Assembly: GCA_024138025.1 (NCBI GenBank)
Contig: JAMXBD010001250.1
Span: 248,001-312,000, forward strand
Reading direction: 5' to 3'
Origin: Combretum micranthum
Lineage: Eukaryota; Streptophyta; Magnoliopsida; Myrtales; Combretaceae
Length of the DNA: 64,000 nucleotides
Each line of letters opens with the position of its first letter. The first letter of the stretch is position 1. This document shows, piece by piece, positions 1-11,946 of the stretch. The notes under the pieces are model-generated. The model saw only the letters and a list, made by a program, of their open reading frames with translations, ran no database searches and was not told the origin of the DNA. A program made the position numbers and the translations under genes.

Positions 1-229
1 AACAAGATAACTCTTTCATGCCACGAGAGCTAATTGCATTCGATCAGATTAATATGTTTCATTCCTTGAAAGTGCTACAATCTGTGAATGCTTCGATATC
101 ACATAAGCAAAGTAATTACTAATTAGCTAATGAAGAAGATTTACCTATTAGAGATAACCTACAAAGGGAGATGGAGAATGCCCTTCAAGAAACTAATTTA
201 TAAGACAGCTTAGTAAATGAAGAGAATGC

Positions 230-870
230 AATTAGTGGACACAGGCATACATATTATAAGTGAAGGGTGGGATCATCTTTGTAGATAAGTCATTCAATCT
301 TGTCTATTTGATGTTCCTTCGACTTTTGAAGGACTTCAAGGCAACGGGTAGATATGGCTGGGGGTCGATCTACCTAGCATGATTGTACAAATTTCTATTT
401 CCTATTACAGGCACCTTGAAAGTTGAAATTAGAGAGACTACAATTCTTATAATTAAATTTGAGCATGGGATGATTCTCCTTTTATCACACTATGCATGAG
501 CAATCGCTATATTCCACATGATGGCCTCGATAACCCACATGTTGTTTCTTAGTATCCAAGCACTCTAGATTTCTACATTCCAAAGTAGATATGGTGCTTT
601 TGTTAGTTTGATTATATAGATACATGTCTATAGCTATTATAAAGTAACATGGATTTATGTTCTACATATTTGTTAGATGCCTTATACTCCTAGCATCCTT
701 GAGTTGATACCATCTATTTACCAAGAAGGGAGAGTTATTTGACTCACCTAGGTCCCCCAATGTACTTTCACATCGTGGAGATGTACTTTCCTAATAGAAT
801 TGTCTGATGATTCAGTGGGTTACAACATATCTCATCGGAGGAGACATGCAATGTACATTCATTAGTAGGA
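230..870 (+). pseudogene. Plant mobile domain (PMD/MAIN-like) coding remnant
   Basis: A decayed coding stretch is readable by changing frame several times. Around 262-400 one frame gives IIFVDKSFNLVYLMFL followed by a FKATGRYGWGSIYLA motif, with a stop where Trp is expected. Around 440-540 there is a stretch like the PMD segment AWxxFPFIxxCxSNxYIPHD. Around 757-830 the frame reads YFHIVEMYFPNRIV before two stops. This order matches the plant mobile domain found in MAIN/MAIL proteins and in PMD-carrying transposons. No continuous ORF remains. It is more likely a captured or transposon-borne copy than a host MAIN gene, because only this domain is seen. The recognition rests on recalled motif order, not on an alignment. 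Confidence 0.55.
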
Positions 871-2340
871 AGAGTGGGGAAGGTTGGAGGAGAAGACATA
901 TAATGTACATTTCTTAGTAGTAGTAACAATGATCGTGCATCAATTTACTCAGTATGATGATGCATTGTCAACTGAGTTGCTCCTAATTACTACTCATAAT
1001 ACCATAGGGTGCCAAAACAATGCATCATCCACATAAAGCGATGCAGTACCTTAATGAGTATTCTAAACTAAATTACCACATCTCTATCAATGCTATATGA
1101 TGTTCGTGCTAATATAATTTGGTTATCTTTTCTTGTAGTCAAATACATTTGCTCACATTATGGTAGCTAACAATTTAGAGGAGACGCAAGTTATAACAAT
1201 GTTGTCAGACTTGAATGCGGTTCAATCGAAACCAACCATTTTAATAGGTTGGTTCATGCATTTACCTTGGATTAGCGTCGACCCATGACTCACTAGCATT
1301 TCATGCTTCCACATCACACAGCACTTATTTCCTACACCTGTCATTTCTCTCCAATTTCAACCTAATAGGCTATATCAACCTATCCTCCTCCTCTATTATT
1401 ACTTCGCCCACTCCTATGAAACATAAACATCCATGACCATCAAACATAGGAAAGGGACTCACTCAAGTGGATTATTGGTGCATTTCATGGGACTTAGTTG
1501 AATCAATCAATACTTTCTAGATTCGAGATGCTTCAAGATGGTGCAGGCGAGTCGATTTTTAGGGGCAATGTCTGAGACATGATTAAGGACATTTTAAATA
1601 ATATATGATTAAAGATAGTCCCATTTGTATTTGTGCTTTCATCACTTTTTGGATATTAAACTTATATATCTAAAATTGTATGATAATTGTAGTTAGTTAT
1701 CGATTGTCATGGAGCTTGAGGTTACATGGTGGTGGCTATTTAATTAGATGAGATATGTGGAGTTTGTGACTCCACTTGGTAAAAGAATGTTGTCAAGTAT
1801 TATGCACTGTAGTGGAATAATTAGGAAGAGATTATGCTGTAATTGTTGAGAAGAAATTGGCCTTTTGTTTTGTCAGATGATGTTGCAATATCAATCCTTG
1901 GCTAGCTAGATATAGAGTGGTAAAGGAGCTTGAAGTAATCGCATCTTCAAATGCAAGTATTCTGAAGTATAAATCACAGCCTTATGATTTCAATAAAATT
2001 TGGTAGAAATCACTTGTTTCAAATGCAAGTTCTTTGCAAAAAGCATTTGCAATTAAATCTCATCTTCACAATGTGACTTACTTACAATATATATTTTGTA
2101 ATTAGATTGCTGGAACTTATTTGAAAAATTAGCTTGCATGAAATGGGTAAATTGACCAAATCTTCATGTCAATGGAGTTGATTTTGTATTTAGCTATATT
2201 TTATTTAAACTCAATGATTTCATACATTATTTTCATAAACACAACCACGACTACTCTCTTATATATTTGTCATAAATAAAATAAATATATTACCATTATA
2301 GGAAAATAATAGAAAGGTTGTTTATTTTACTAAAATTGTA
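871..2340. other. Intergenic, no recognisable gene
   Basis: All frames are interrupted. The first few hundred bases may continue the decayed PMD copy, but I could not follow a coherent frame. No LTR edge, tRNA or clear inverted repeat was seen. Confidence 0.5.
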
Positions 2341-2501
2341 ATTTTTTTTTCTATGTTAACTAAACACTACAAAGGCTATTCCGCAAAACAACCTAAAAGG
2401 TTCGCTTTTTCTTTGATCTAGAGAATTATTTTTTCCTCTTCCATGTTTGGTAAATTTTTTTATTGTTTAGTTAATTAAATATATCTACTAAAATTATTTC
2501 A

Positions 2502-2552
2502 TTAACTTAATGATAATTAGATATATCTAATTGTATTAGTTCATTAAGTTAA
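2502..2552. repeat. Nested palindrome (hairpin-forming)
   Basis: A perfect 18-bp palindrome (2515-2532, AATTAGATATATCTAATT) lies between two outer arms, TTAACTTAATGA at 2502-2513 and TCATTAAGTTAA at 2541-2552, which are exact reverse complements. This could be the core of a decayed MITE; no outer terminal repeats or target duplication were found. Confidence 0.6.
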
Positions 2553-3078
2553 TTAGAAAAACAAATACAAACCATATTTGTTTTAGCTAAACGTATGTTT
2601 TTCTTCATAATAAACAACATATGATATTTCTTAATAAGTAATGTACATCAAAAGCCATCAACAGTTGGAGTTGGAGGTACATTTGTTTAAGTATCAACGT
2701 TTGAGTGATTTGCAAAGTAATCAAATAAGACATCAGCATGTAAATTAGTTTTTAATTAATTTTTTCCAACAGTCATTACACTTACTCAACTAAATTTGTG
2801 AAACATTGATTCCTATTTTTAGCTACTTAAAATATCGATATATTAAATAAATTTAATCACAAACGTTGATTCCTCTTTTTTAACTAGTTGAAATATTGAT
2901 ACATTAATTGGACGTATTTTTAAATGTTAATATCTTCAATATAAATTATCCAATTTTTTTTTAGTATGTGTTGATGATATTTCAGGACACGTGATGCCTT
3001 ATGATTGATCCACAAAATATTGAAGACTATACCAAATGAAAAAGGAAAAGAAAAGAAGAATTGAAAACAAATCAAAGG

Positions 3079-3109
<31 letters not shown>

Positions 3110-4199
3110 GGAAAAACACAATGCCACATAGGCATCCCAGCCTTTAGTCTCATGTTCTCTCTTCCCAAAGATTTAGCCTTTACACTGATAATGTTTCGAT
3201 TAGATGGGAAATTCTATAATCATGTCAGTGAAAAGAATGTCTAGTTTTAATTGATTATTAAAATAAATTTAATAAATAATATATTAATTATCTTAGTAGC
3301 GATAACTATTAGCTAGGTATGAATCCTGAATCCAAATTATTAAAAAATTAATGAAATCAGTGTCATTAAAATAAATTATGGGAACATAAAATTTCTTTAA
3401 TTGGTTAGATTAATCACATAAAGTTTCATTTTTCTTTTTTAAGAATAAAACGTGCTCATAATGAAGATTTCATGCCATGATGTCAGAATCTGACCAATAT
3501 TTTAGGGATTAAAAATGATATTTAAAAAATTAAAAAATGCCACAGAATAAAAAAAAAACTGAAAATAAGTTTAAATTATACTAATTACAACATTGAACTT
3601 GTCTAAATGCAAAACCCATGCTTTCCTCTAACCCCATTTTAAACCACCAAGGTAAGAAATAAAAATATAAAGAAATTTAAATTACAAACTCTAAAAATAT
3701 AAAATAAACCACGTAGGTCTTAAATAGCATTTTTTGAGATTAAAACGATTTCAATATAGCTAGCCCCAATGGTCCCACTCAAGGTAATTTTACATAAAAT
3801 CGTCAGAGGGTTTGTAGAATTGGAACAAGGAATCAAAATATAGCAACGTAGTTCTTATTACAACCTACACAAAATAGTTTCAAAAAACAACAAAAATGCT
3901 TACAAAAGTAGTAAAAAAACATTTAAAATACATAATGGATGTAAAATAAAAAAAAATTAGTTCTCTTTTTCCATAATAAATCTTAATCCATATTAGTGTA
4001 CATGAAAAAAAAAAGCAATAGAGTCAAATTAAGTTCTTTTCTACCATTAGTTTGAAAGAAGTTACAGATTGAGAGAAGATCAATACTTTTCAAACTTAGC
4101 TTAAAATTTTAACATAAAAAAATAAATAATTTTATAGTTATAACTCAACTTGAATGAATTCTACAGATGTAGAACAAAGGAGTTGTAGGGAAAGCAGAT

Positions 4200-4223
4200 G
4201 AGAGAGAGAGAGAAAGAGAGAGA
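4200..4223. repeat. GA microsatellite
   Basis: A run of GA dinucleotides with one AAA interruption. It has no other visible role. Confidence 0.9.
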
Positions 4224-6570
4224 ACAATTTCAAATGTGATAAGGAAGATGTGTCATAATAATTGATGAGTTTATAAAAAATATGGTTGTATTTTTATATT
4301 TTAACCTATTTAACTCAAATCGATAAAATTAGTAAACTAGGTTAAAAAAGTTTAAAAAAAAAAACAATTTTATGCAGGTTAACCTAGAAGGATCTCTTAA
4401 AATCGTAGACTCTAAAATCATATTATTAAAATTGCGATTTTAACAACTAGGGCCCACGACATGACTTAAAAATCAATCCCCAAAATAGCATAATACGTTT
4501 TGTAACTCTTTCCCAATCCAAAAAAAAAAAAAAAAAAAATCCACCTGTTTAAGCTACTACTGAAAATTGGTTTGTTTTGGGTTCTATTTTTGGTATATAT
4601 TTCTCCCCATTTGGCCATAAAATATAATCTAGACTAATTACATCTTGAAGAAGAAAAAGATAACTTCTGTTCATTATTACACTAAGCAGATATAGACAGT
4701 ATCTATCATTACTTCTGTCAAATTTGTGATATTTTCCTATAAAATGCATTATACTTCTCCCCAGATATTGGATTTGAATTGTAGCTGTAACATGATCGTT
4801 GTAATATATCATATGAGTTGTTAGTGCCATCCCATACGCAGATATAGATAAACAGGTTTTAGATGCACTTTAAAAGAATATAATATATCAGATTTTACAA
4901 AAAATAAAAAGTTATACCAAATTTTATGTCTATTATAACTATAATATTGAAAAACCGTACGTGTAATATTTTGGTGTGATAAAGTCAATGAAAGTTGTTT
5001 TAAAAAACTTTTACACCTTTAATAAGAACTGGACCAATGTGAATAAAATTAGTGTATTTCATAATCTGACAGATGTAAATATATGATTAAAATACAAAAT
5101 AAAAAAAGAAAAAGATTGAATATAAGCATAAAAAATTACTCTTCTACTAAGAAATGGCAACACGTGAAGGAAGGAAGGAAGGAACCCAATAATTTTCCAG
5201 CAGTGTCCAGACAACTTTTGTAATTAGGTGTGGGAAAAAAGCATTCCTCCTCCTCTCCTTTTAATTTACAAGATTAAGATATCATAAAAGAAAAGATGAG
5301 GGGCCTAAAAGTAGAATGTATCTAAAAAGACAAAATGGTTGCTTTTGTTTTGATGTCTAATAAATCAAAAATGTTTGTTTTAAAGTCGCCAAAACAAAAG
5401 CGCACCCACTCACTCAAATATCTTTTTTCTAATAGTTTTACTTTTTTTTTTCGTTAAGACGATCGAGAGGAGCATTGCACTGACAAAGCTGGACTCTTGT
5501 TCAACCTTTGTAGTTTGGTATGGCTAGTTTGGTCAATTACTTAAATACTAAGGATATCAGATTGATTTCGAGTTTCAGCAACGTGCTTTCCTTTTACTTT
5601 ACCATATTATATATATAAGTGTACACATGTATGTATATGCATAAATGATACCTTTTAGATTTTGCAAGATGCCAAGATCCATATTACCGATGCAAAACGT
5701 TAGGTTCGTGTTTTTTTTTTTTAATTTAATAAAAGCAATTTCCAAAAAAAAAAAAAAATTGCTACTGTTTGCCATTTTTTGGAAAGACAAACTGGAAAAT
5801 AACGCCAATCACCTCTACAAAAATTTGAAAAAACGCGAAGATCCCTTTTTTTTTTTTTTTAATGTAGGCCTAATAATAACTAATTAAATATTATATAATG
5901 TGGAAATGTTAAGTTCAAATGATAACAAATTAGATACTTATTAATTTTCATATCATTTTAAACTTAAGTAGTAAGAATAAAATAATAAAAAGACATAATT
6001 TATAATATATATATATATATAAAATTAAATACAACATGCATGAGCTAGACCAAAATATATATATTGTTTGCAACTAAAAAAAGATTGATGGTGAAATTGA
6101 ATGAATTCATATTTTTAGATGTATACCATCTACACTCTTTTTTGCTGTAATTTCCCTTTCTTTGAATTTTATTCAAATTCAATACAGCTTTACACATATT
6201 TAAATATATGTGTTAAAAATAGTACCTGATCGATCATCTTGAGATGACTACACATGGCAGAATGTGATAGGAAGAGATGAGGGAGGATGAATAGCACAAT
6301 TAATGTATCATGTGTATGGTGTGCTGTAAATTTGAAAGTTATTTATTTAATCTTCATCGAATGGTTGAGGCAAATGATCATTGGATCAATCTTGCCGATC
6401 CAACTGCCAAAATTCATCACTTTTTTTCATGGATATGGGCTCGTAAAGGTGGCTTAGGCTTGGGCTTAAATAAGTCTAGTGGATTATAATATTTGAAAGA
6501 AACCTAATTTCTTCATAAAGAAGGCATTAATACTATAGAGGTTACATTAGTTCACAATCACTCTTCTATA

Positions 6571-7323
6571 GACATAGGTATGATTCGTTTTGAATCAAAA
6601 CTGAATCTGAAAACCGTTACCATAGTTTCAAAATCAAAACCAAACCTGTTGATACGATTCCAGAACCTGCTATGGAATCGTCGTTTTACGATTCCTAATA
6701 GTTCTTTGTCCTATAACCATGGAAACGTGGTTTCACTCGATTCCATTGAAAAAAATTAAAAAAATAATATTTAATATATAAATTATTAATATTTAAATTA
6801 TTTTATATAAAATATTAAAATTTATTACTTATTCACATATTTATTTTGTTATTATCAACAATACAAAAAATATAGCTTAAGATCGTATATATTTAATTTA
6901 AATAAATTTCTCCTAAAAGCAAAAATTCATTCACTAATAATGAGAGACTATTTTTTCATTGAATTTTTTTTTTTACTTTCTAGAATATTTTCATTCTCAT
7001 ATTACTACTATGTTAATATTGGATTTGTTTTATACAAATAAATGCGCATTCTAAAAAAATTTTAAAAAAATTGGTTAAATAATTTAACATTTTTAGATCG
7101 AATAATTATTTTAAGTTTAAAATTTATTTTATTAAAAATTAAATTTATTTTTATTTTTTATATAAAAAAAAAGGTTTGCGGTTCCAAAAATTTGAAATGG
7201 TAACAACAGTTCTATGAATCGTCCGAAACCATAGAAGACTTTTCAGTTCAGTTCCCCAATTTCAAGATCCAAAACCAGCAATTCTTATTTCGATTTAATT
7301 TGATTTTAAAAACTGTACCGATG
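6571..7323. mobile_element. Possible non-autonomous TIR element
   Basis: The left edge reads ACATAGGTAT and the right edge, reverse-complemented, reads ACATCGGTAC, so 8 of 10 positions agree. Sequence inside both edges is rich in GATTC and AAAACC motifs and surrounds a very AT-rich core. No convincing 8-bp target duplication was found, so the element call is weak. Confidence 0.25.
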
Positions 7324-7990
7324 TTTACTCTCACACCCCTCCTAGCTATATTTCTTTACCCACTTAACTTAAGGACTTCTGTATTCTTCATCGCCTCCGA
7401 ATCATATCAAGTCTTGAAAGAGTCTTTTGCTTATTTCATTCTAAGACAGAGATATCTGCACTTTTGTTAAGACAAATTTTCTAGAATACACAGAATAGTT
7501 AAAGAAAGTGCTTCACTAAGTATCTTTTTTTTTCAACATTCTTTTATTTATATCAAAACCATTTCCCAATTAATCAATCTATCCTTTTCCACAATTTACT
7601 CAGTTTGTTCTTTTACCTTTACTGTGTTTATGATATTCTATTTTTTGCCAATCTCCTCTTTTATGCCTCCTTAAAACATCTCATGAGAATTCCTAAATTC
7701 CATTATCAACTCACCTGAATCAACCAACCACATATGGGTTAAATAATCTCTAAACGGGACTACTGTCTCTATACTCCATTTCACATTTAATTCTAATTTA
7801 ATAGGTCATCTAAGTTATTTAAATTAATCCTGGTAGCAAGCAACCACAAAAATTACCATCCTTCATTTTATCTAAAATATGATATTTAAACGCATGTTCA
7901 TTTATCAAACTTCACTCTACAATTATGGACATACACTAACTAATCCAATCATTTAACTTCTCTAAGATCTCCAACCATATCACATAAGAC
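7324..7990. other. Intergenic, nothing recognised
   Basis: AT-rich sequence without a coherent reading frame, terminal repeats or RNA gene that I can support. Confidence 0.5.
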
Positions 7991-8693
7991 TAGTGATGCA
8001 ATGGACAGATCGTTATATAGTACTTGACCAGTAAAAACCCTATAAAGTTATGGGATGGTTTGGAAAAAATTTTTGTGACCCTGTAGGGTCACCAATCAAG
8101 CTTGGGTAGTAGTTATCCTATAGGTAGACCCGACCCGTTAAGACTAATAAAAAAAATAATTTTATAACATCAAAACTTTGATACATTCATTTTTTATTAT
8201 TTTTATAGCTTTATGATATATAATTTATTTTTTTTGTCCAATTGAGAATCATGTTTTTTTTTATAATTAATAAGAGGTAATATTCTATATATGTATCTAT
8301 GTCAGTCCTCAAGTAAAGTAAATTTTACTATGTTGTATTACAAAATGATTATCATATATCAAAAATCAATTATCTAGCTTATTGACTTTTTTTTTTTGTA
8401 TAGCTTTACTATCAAATGAAAAAGAAATTGAAACCAATAAATAAAATGAAGAATATATCATGAAGACAAGTAGACAAATGATAAATAAAAAGAATGAAAA
8501 AGGAAAAAAAAAAGTATAAAAAAAATTGGGTCATGGGGTAAAGCAGGTCGGATCATGATCCCATAGGGGCAGGTTTGGGAATTGCACATAAACCCTATAA
8601 GGTTGCAAGTCAGGTTTAGGAGATCCTATAAGGAATCGGGTCGGATTCTAATTTTATATGATCCGTTCCCAAATCCACCCTAATGCATCCCCG
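7991..8693. mobile_element. hAT-like non-autonomous element (copy 1)
   Basis: The left end begins TAGTGATGCA and the right end, reverse-complemented, begins CGGGGATGCA (7 of 10 match). The flanking 8-mers are CATAAGAC (7983-7990) and AATAAAAC (8694-8701), matching at 6 of 8 positions, as expected for an old hAT target duplication. Subterminal regions carry repeated motifs such as ACCCTATAA, GGGTC and CCTATAGG around an AT-rich core. The same motifs recur in the element split by the Copia insertion at 16.6 kb, so the two appear to be one family. There is no coding capacity. Confidence 0.45.
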
Positions 8694-8701
8694 AATAAAA
8701 C

Positions 8702-9193
8702 ACCTCGTATCAGCGTCTGTGCATCATTTACAACACTGATTTTGCATTCAATTTGTTGGGATTGAAATACACCACCAATACGTTCCTATTATACGGTCAT
8801 GTGAAAAATTCATGAATTGACTCTTATTTTCATTATTGCTAAAGTTACATTTTATTAATATCTTTTCATAACACCTTTGAAAAGTCAAACATCCTTAAAG
8901 AAGTCAAACGTCCATCCCATTGACTCATCCTATCTCATATGGTCCCTAAACCATCAATCCTTCACTTGTGTTAACAACCTCCCCAATACATCATATTCGA
9001 CTTCCCTTAAATTACTTGTGCACCCAAGTTTAGAGATTTAAACATGACTCCAAAACGTCCTCATAAGGCCCATCAATCTAACTAAAATTACATACAAGAA
9101 TTTCATATCTTTGTCAACATTAATTCATTTGCTCACTCGGTCACTCCCCCCCTTTAGCATATTACTCACTAAGTCAACAAGATACTAGTATCA
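8702..9193. other. Intergenic, nothing recognised
   Basis: Mixed AT-rich sequence between two hAT-like elements, without a coherent frame or repeat boundary. Confidence 0.5.
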
Positions 9194-9200
9194 CGTGGTG

Positions 9201-10009
9201 TTAGGGATGAACAAAAAAAAAAAAAAAAAATAAACTAAACTGATAACCGAATGTTATCATATCGAAAAAATATATTTTTTTAACAATTTGATTTAAAATT
9301 TTTCTAATCCGAATTAATTTCTAAATTTATGATTGGTTTAGGAATAAACCAAACCAATCCATAAAACTAAACTAAACCATTTTAGAAAAATATAATAATA
9401 TTTTAGTTGTAACTATAATTTTTTTATGATGATTGATTAAATATCATATATGTTCTTATGATTTTGTCTTATATTTATTTTTTGATGAATATTGATTAAA
9501 ATTAACTTGTTCATTTTTAAATTTATTTTTTAGACTCATAATATATATTCTTTTTTTTTGACGTACTATTGTTCTTTTTAATAGTTTTAACTTTGTAAAA
9601 TACAAAATTTATTTATTTAATTATAAACTCTTATTATATATTAATTGTCAATGTATTTGGTCAGTAGATCACTTAATTTCATTAATAACTTTTATTGATA
9701 GATGATCTTAGATTTTGGTCAAACTTATTGTTATATGATTAACTTGATAGTCTTGTTAAAAATTATAAATTATGACCTAATGTATTAGTTAGTGAATGTA
9801 TTTTATTAGTAGATAAATGATCTTAAGGACTATAGATCAAAAGTATGATGAATTTATAAAGTATTTTATTGTGATTTGCAATATAAACTTTATAAAGTGA
9901 TACAAATATTCAAATATCCACACAAATAAGAAAAAAAACTAGAACGAAGAATTTCGAATAAGATTTGATTTAATCTCTAATCTAAACCGAGCCATGCCTG
10001 CCCTTACAT
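9201..10009. mobile_element. hAT-like non-autonomous element (different family)
   Basis: It begins TTAGGGATGAAC and ends GCCCTTACAT. The flanks share the 7-mer CGTGGTG (9194-9200 and 10010-10016), close to an 8-bp hAT target duplication. The terminal repeats are only partly similar. Internal repeats of AAACCAAACC-type motifs near both ends are typical of plant hAT MITEs. There is no ORF. The right flank runs into a GGT microsatellite, so the shared 7-mer could be partly chance. Confidence 0.4.
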
Positions 10010-10033
10010 CGTGGTGGTGGTGGTGGCGGGGGG
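10010..10033. repeat. GGT microsatellite with G run
   Basis: Several GGT units are followed by GGCGGGGGGG, directly at the right flank of the hAT-like element. Confidence 0.8.
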
Positions 10034-10405
10034 AATTTAGGATAAGTTTCTCAAGGTTGCATCACAACATCTATTCCTCATAACCATTTAATTCATGAAA
10101 ACAACAAGTGCACATATTTTTATTCATTTCAACTTGTTAAGTTCACAATCAAATGGTACAAAATAGCAAGTACATCGATACCAAACATATAGCATTCTAA
10201 ATCCAATCAAGTTCCATTTTCATAATATAGTAAAGTGCGGAAAATAAATAACTAAATATTCAGTGATTTGTCAATTATTTGATCCATATACACTTTATGG
10301 TTTTTAATTTAGGCTAGCACATCAAGCAACACAATAAACAAGAGCATCTTAACAACACTCATCCTCATTGTCCACGTATTGCAACTTAATTAATTTAAAT
10401 CTATA

Positions 10406-10431
10406 GCTTTGATACCAACTTGATTGTCACA
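10406..10431 (-). mobile_element. LTR edge plus Met-tRNA primer-binding site
   Basis: Read on the - strand, an LTR-type end GGGATGTGACA is followed six bases later by TTGGTATCAAAGC, which is 12 of 13 bases of the usual plant initiator-Met tRNA binding site. This indicates a 5' LTR lying to the right of 10425 whose internal region runs leftwards. The far LTR edge was not found and no coding sequence remains to the left, so only this junction is called. Confidence 0.5.
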
Positions 10432-11941
10432 TCCCAAACGCACAATTTATAGCAATTTCATTGCACACATCATTTAATTGATGTATTCAATCCTCAATTA
10501 AAGTTAAGTGGGTTACTAACAAAGTTTTCACTAAGAAATCATTATTAAATTTCAACACATTATGGTTTCCTTTTCCATGTTAGGTTAGTCTAAAGACCTA
10601 TAAAAGTACCTATTAAAGGGTAAGTTTTTCATTAAAACCTCACACACATGGCCTCCTATAGGCCTCCCATGTGCACTATCTTCACTTGTTGCAGCTGCTA
10701 TAGCAAATGAAGTCTTCTAGAAATCCAAAAACTTAAAATTTAGCTACATAAATTCTAAACTCATGCACCTATGTCAATTTCCATGCTTAAAATGTTATAA
10801 AACTCATATAGCTCATTTTGGAATTACACCCTTACCTTGTTATGAATTTTATGAGTTTTGAAAGCCTTTTTCCTCTTCTATTATTTCTTGATCTCCACCA
10901 TTCCCTAGTAGAAAATATGGTCTAGCAACTAATTAGTGCTAACTTAAGTTAATCCTACTTAATTAACACTAAAAAAGCCATTAAGGCATAAAGTTTTAGG
11001 CATAGTTACCTTAAGCCTTTAGATAGAAATCTAGAAGAGAGGTAAAAAGACATGTACAAGGGAGAGAAATGGTGGATGATTAGGGTTTTGGTAGGATAAA
11101 AATAATGCATTTTATCACACTATGTCACATTACAAAATCATATGTGTCCAAATTTTACATGTGAAAAAACCTTGACTAATCTTAGCTAGTCTATAGTTTT
11201 AATTAATCTTGTGGGAGGAACATAATTTAAATAATTCAACAAAGTCTAATTATATTATTTTAAAAAAATTGAATTTTAAGTCTTCTAAGTTCCTAGTGAG
11301 GGGAAAATTATAATTTCGCAAAAAAGGGCCCTAGAATTCATTATTTGGCTTCGATCTTATGAATTTGGTTTTTTAGTTAATATCATTTCAATAACAAAAT
11401 AACAAGTAATATTTAAGAATACGAGATGCATAAACCATTAGGAAGTAATAGGCCCCATAAAAGATATAATCTTGATAAATAAGCAATCTAAGTATCTAAC
11501 TAACTAGTGCACTAGTGTGTGTGTGTGTGTGTGTGTAACATGGCTAAGTCCGTTTAAAGATTCAAAAAAACAAGAGAGGCTCATAGAAAACCAATAGCTC
11601 TCTCTCATTGCTCTCACATCTCTAATATCAGTAGAATGCTAACTTGTGGCATAATGTATCCAGGTTGTACTCAAAATGTGCCAATGAAAATCTATAAGGG
11701 TGTAAGCTACATCTAGTTTAATGAGAAATTCTCTCAATTTTGAAGTAGGTTATTGGGTAAGTTATTATTATTAGCATATGCAATGCAAGTAATCAAATGA
11801 ACAAATATCTACAGCCATATGGAAGTTGCATATAGTATAGATTTACGCCTCTTGTAACCTAAATTAAGGACTAAGTCATAAAATTCAACAATCCTATAAT
11901 GCACATAAGCTCCATGAACCACTCACCCCCAAGACCTAATG
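10432..11941. other. Non-coding, probably LTR remnant
   Basis: No coding sequence. Part of it is probably the LTR whose edge lies at 10425. A GT microsatellite of 11 units sits at 11515-11536, overlapping a perfect 14-bp palindrome (ACTAGTGCACTAGT, 11503-11516). Confidence 0.4.
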
Positions 11942-11946
11942 CTATT

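Larger units (their letters stand above)
2341..6570. other. AT-rich intergenic spacer
   Basis: The stretch is dominated by A/T runs, several poly-A or poly-T tracts of 10 or more bases (for example near 4520, 5710 and 5850) and a short GA microsatellite. The few ORFs over 60 codons consist of low-complexity translation (poly-Ser, poly-Phe or poly-Lys) and have no recognisable domain. A nested palindrome near 2.5 kb is listed separately. Confidence 0.6.

Noticed and set aside
5645..5887. 80-codon frame with poly-Phe and poly-Lys
   Set aside because: Created by poly-T and poly-A tracts; low complexity only.
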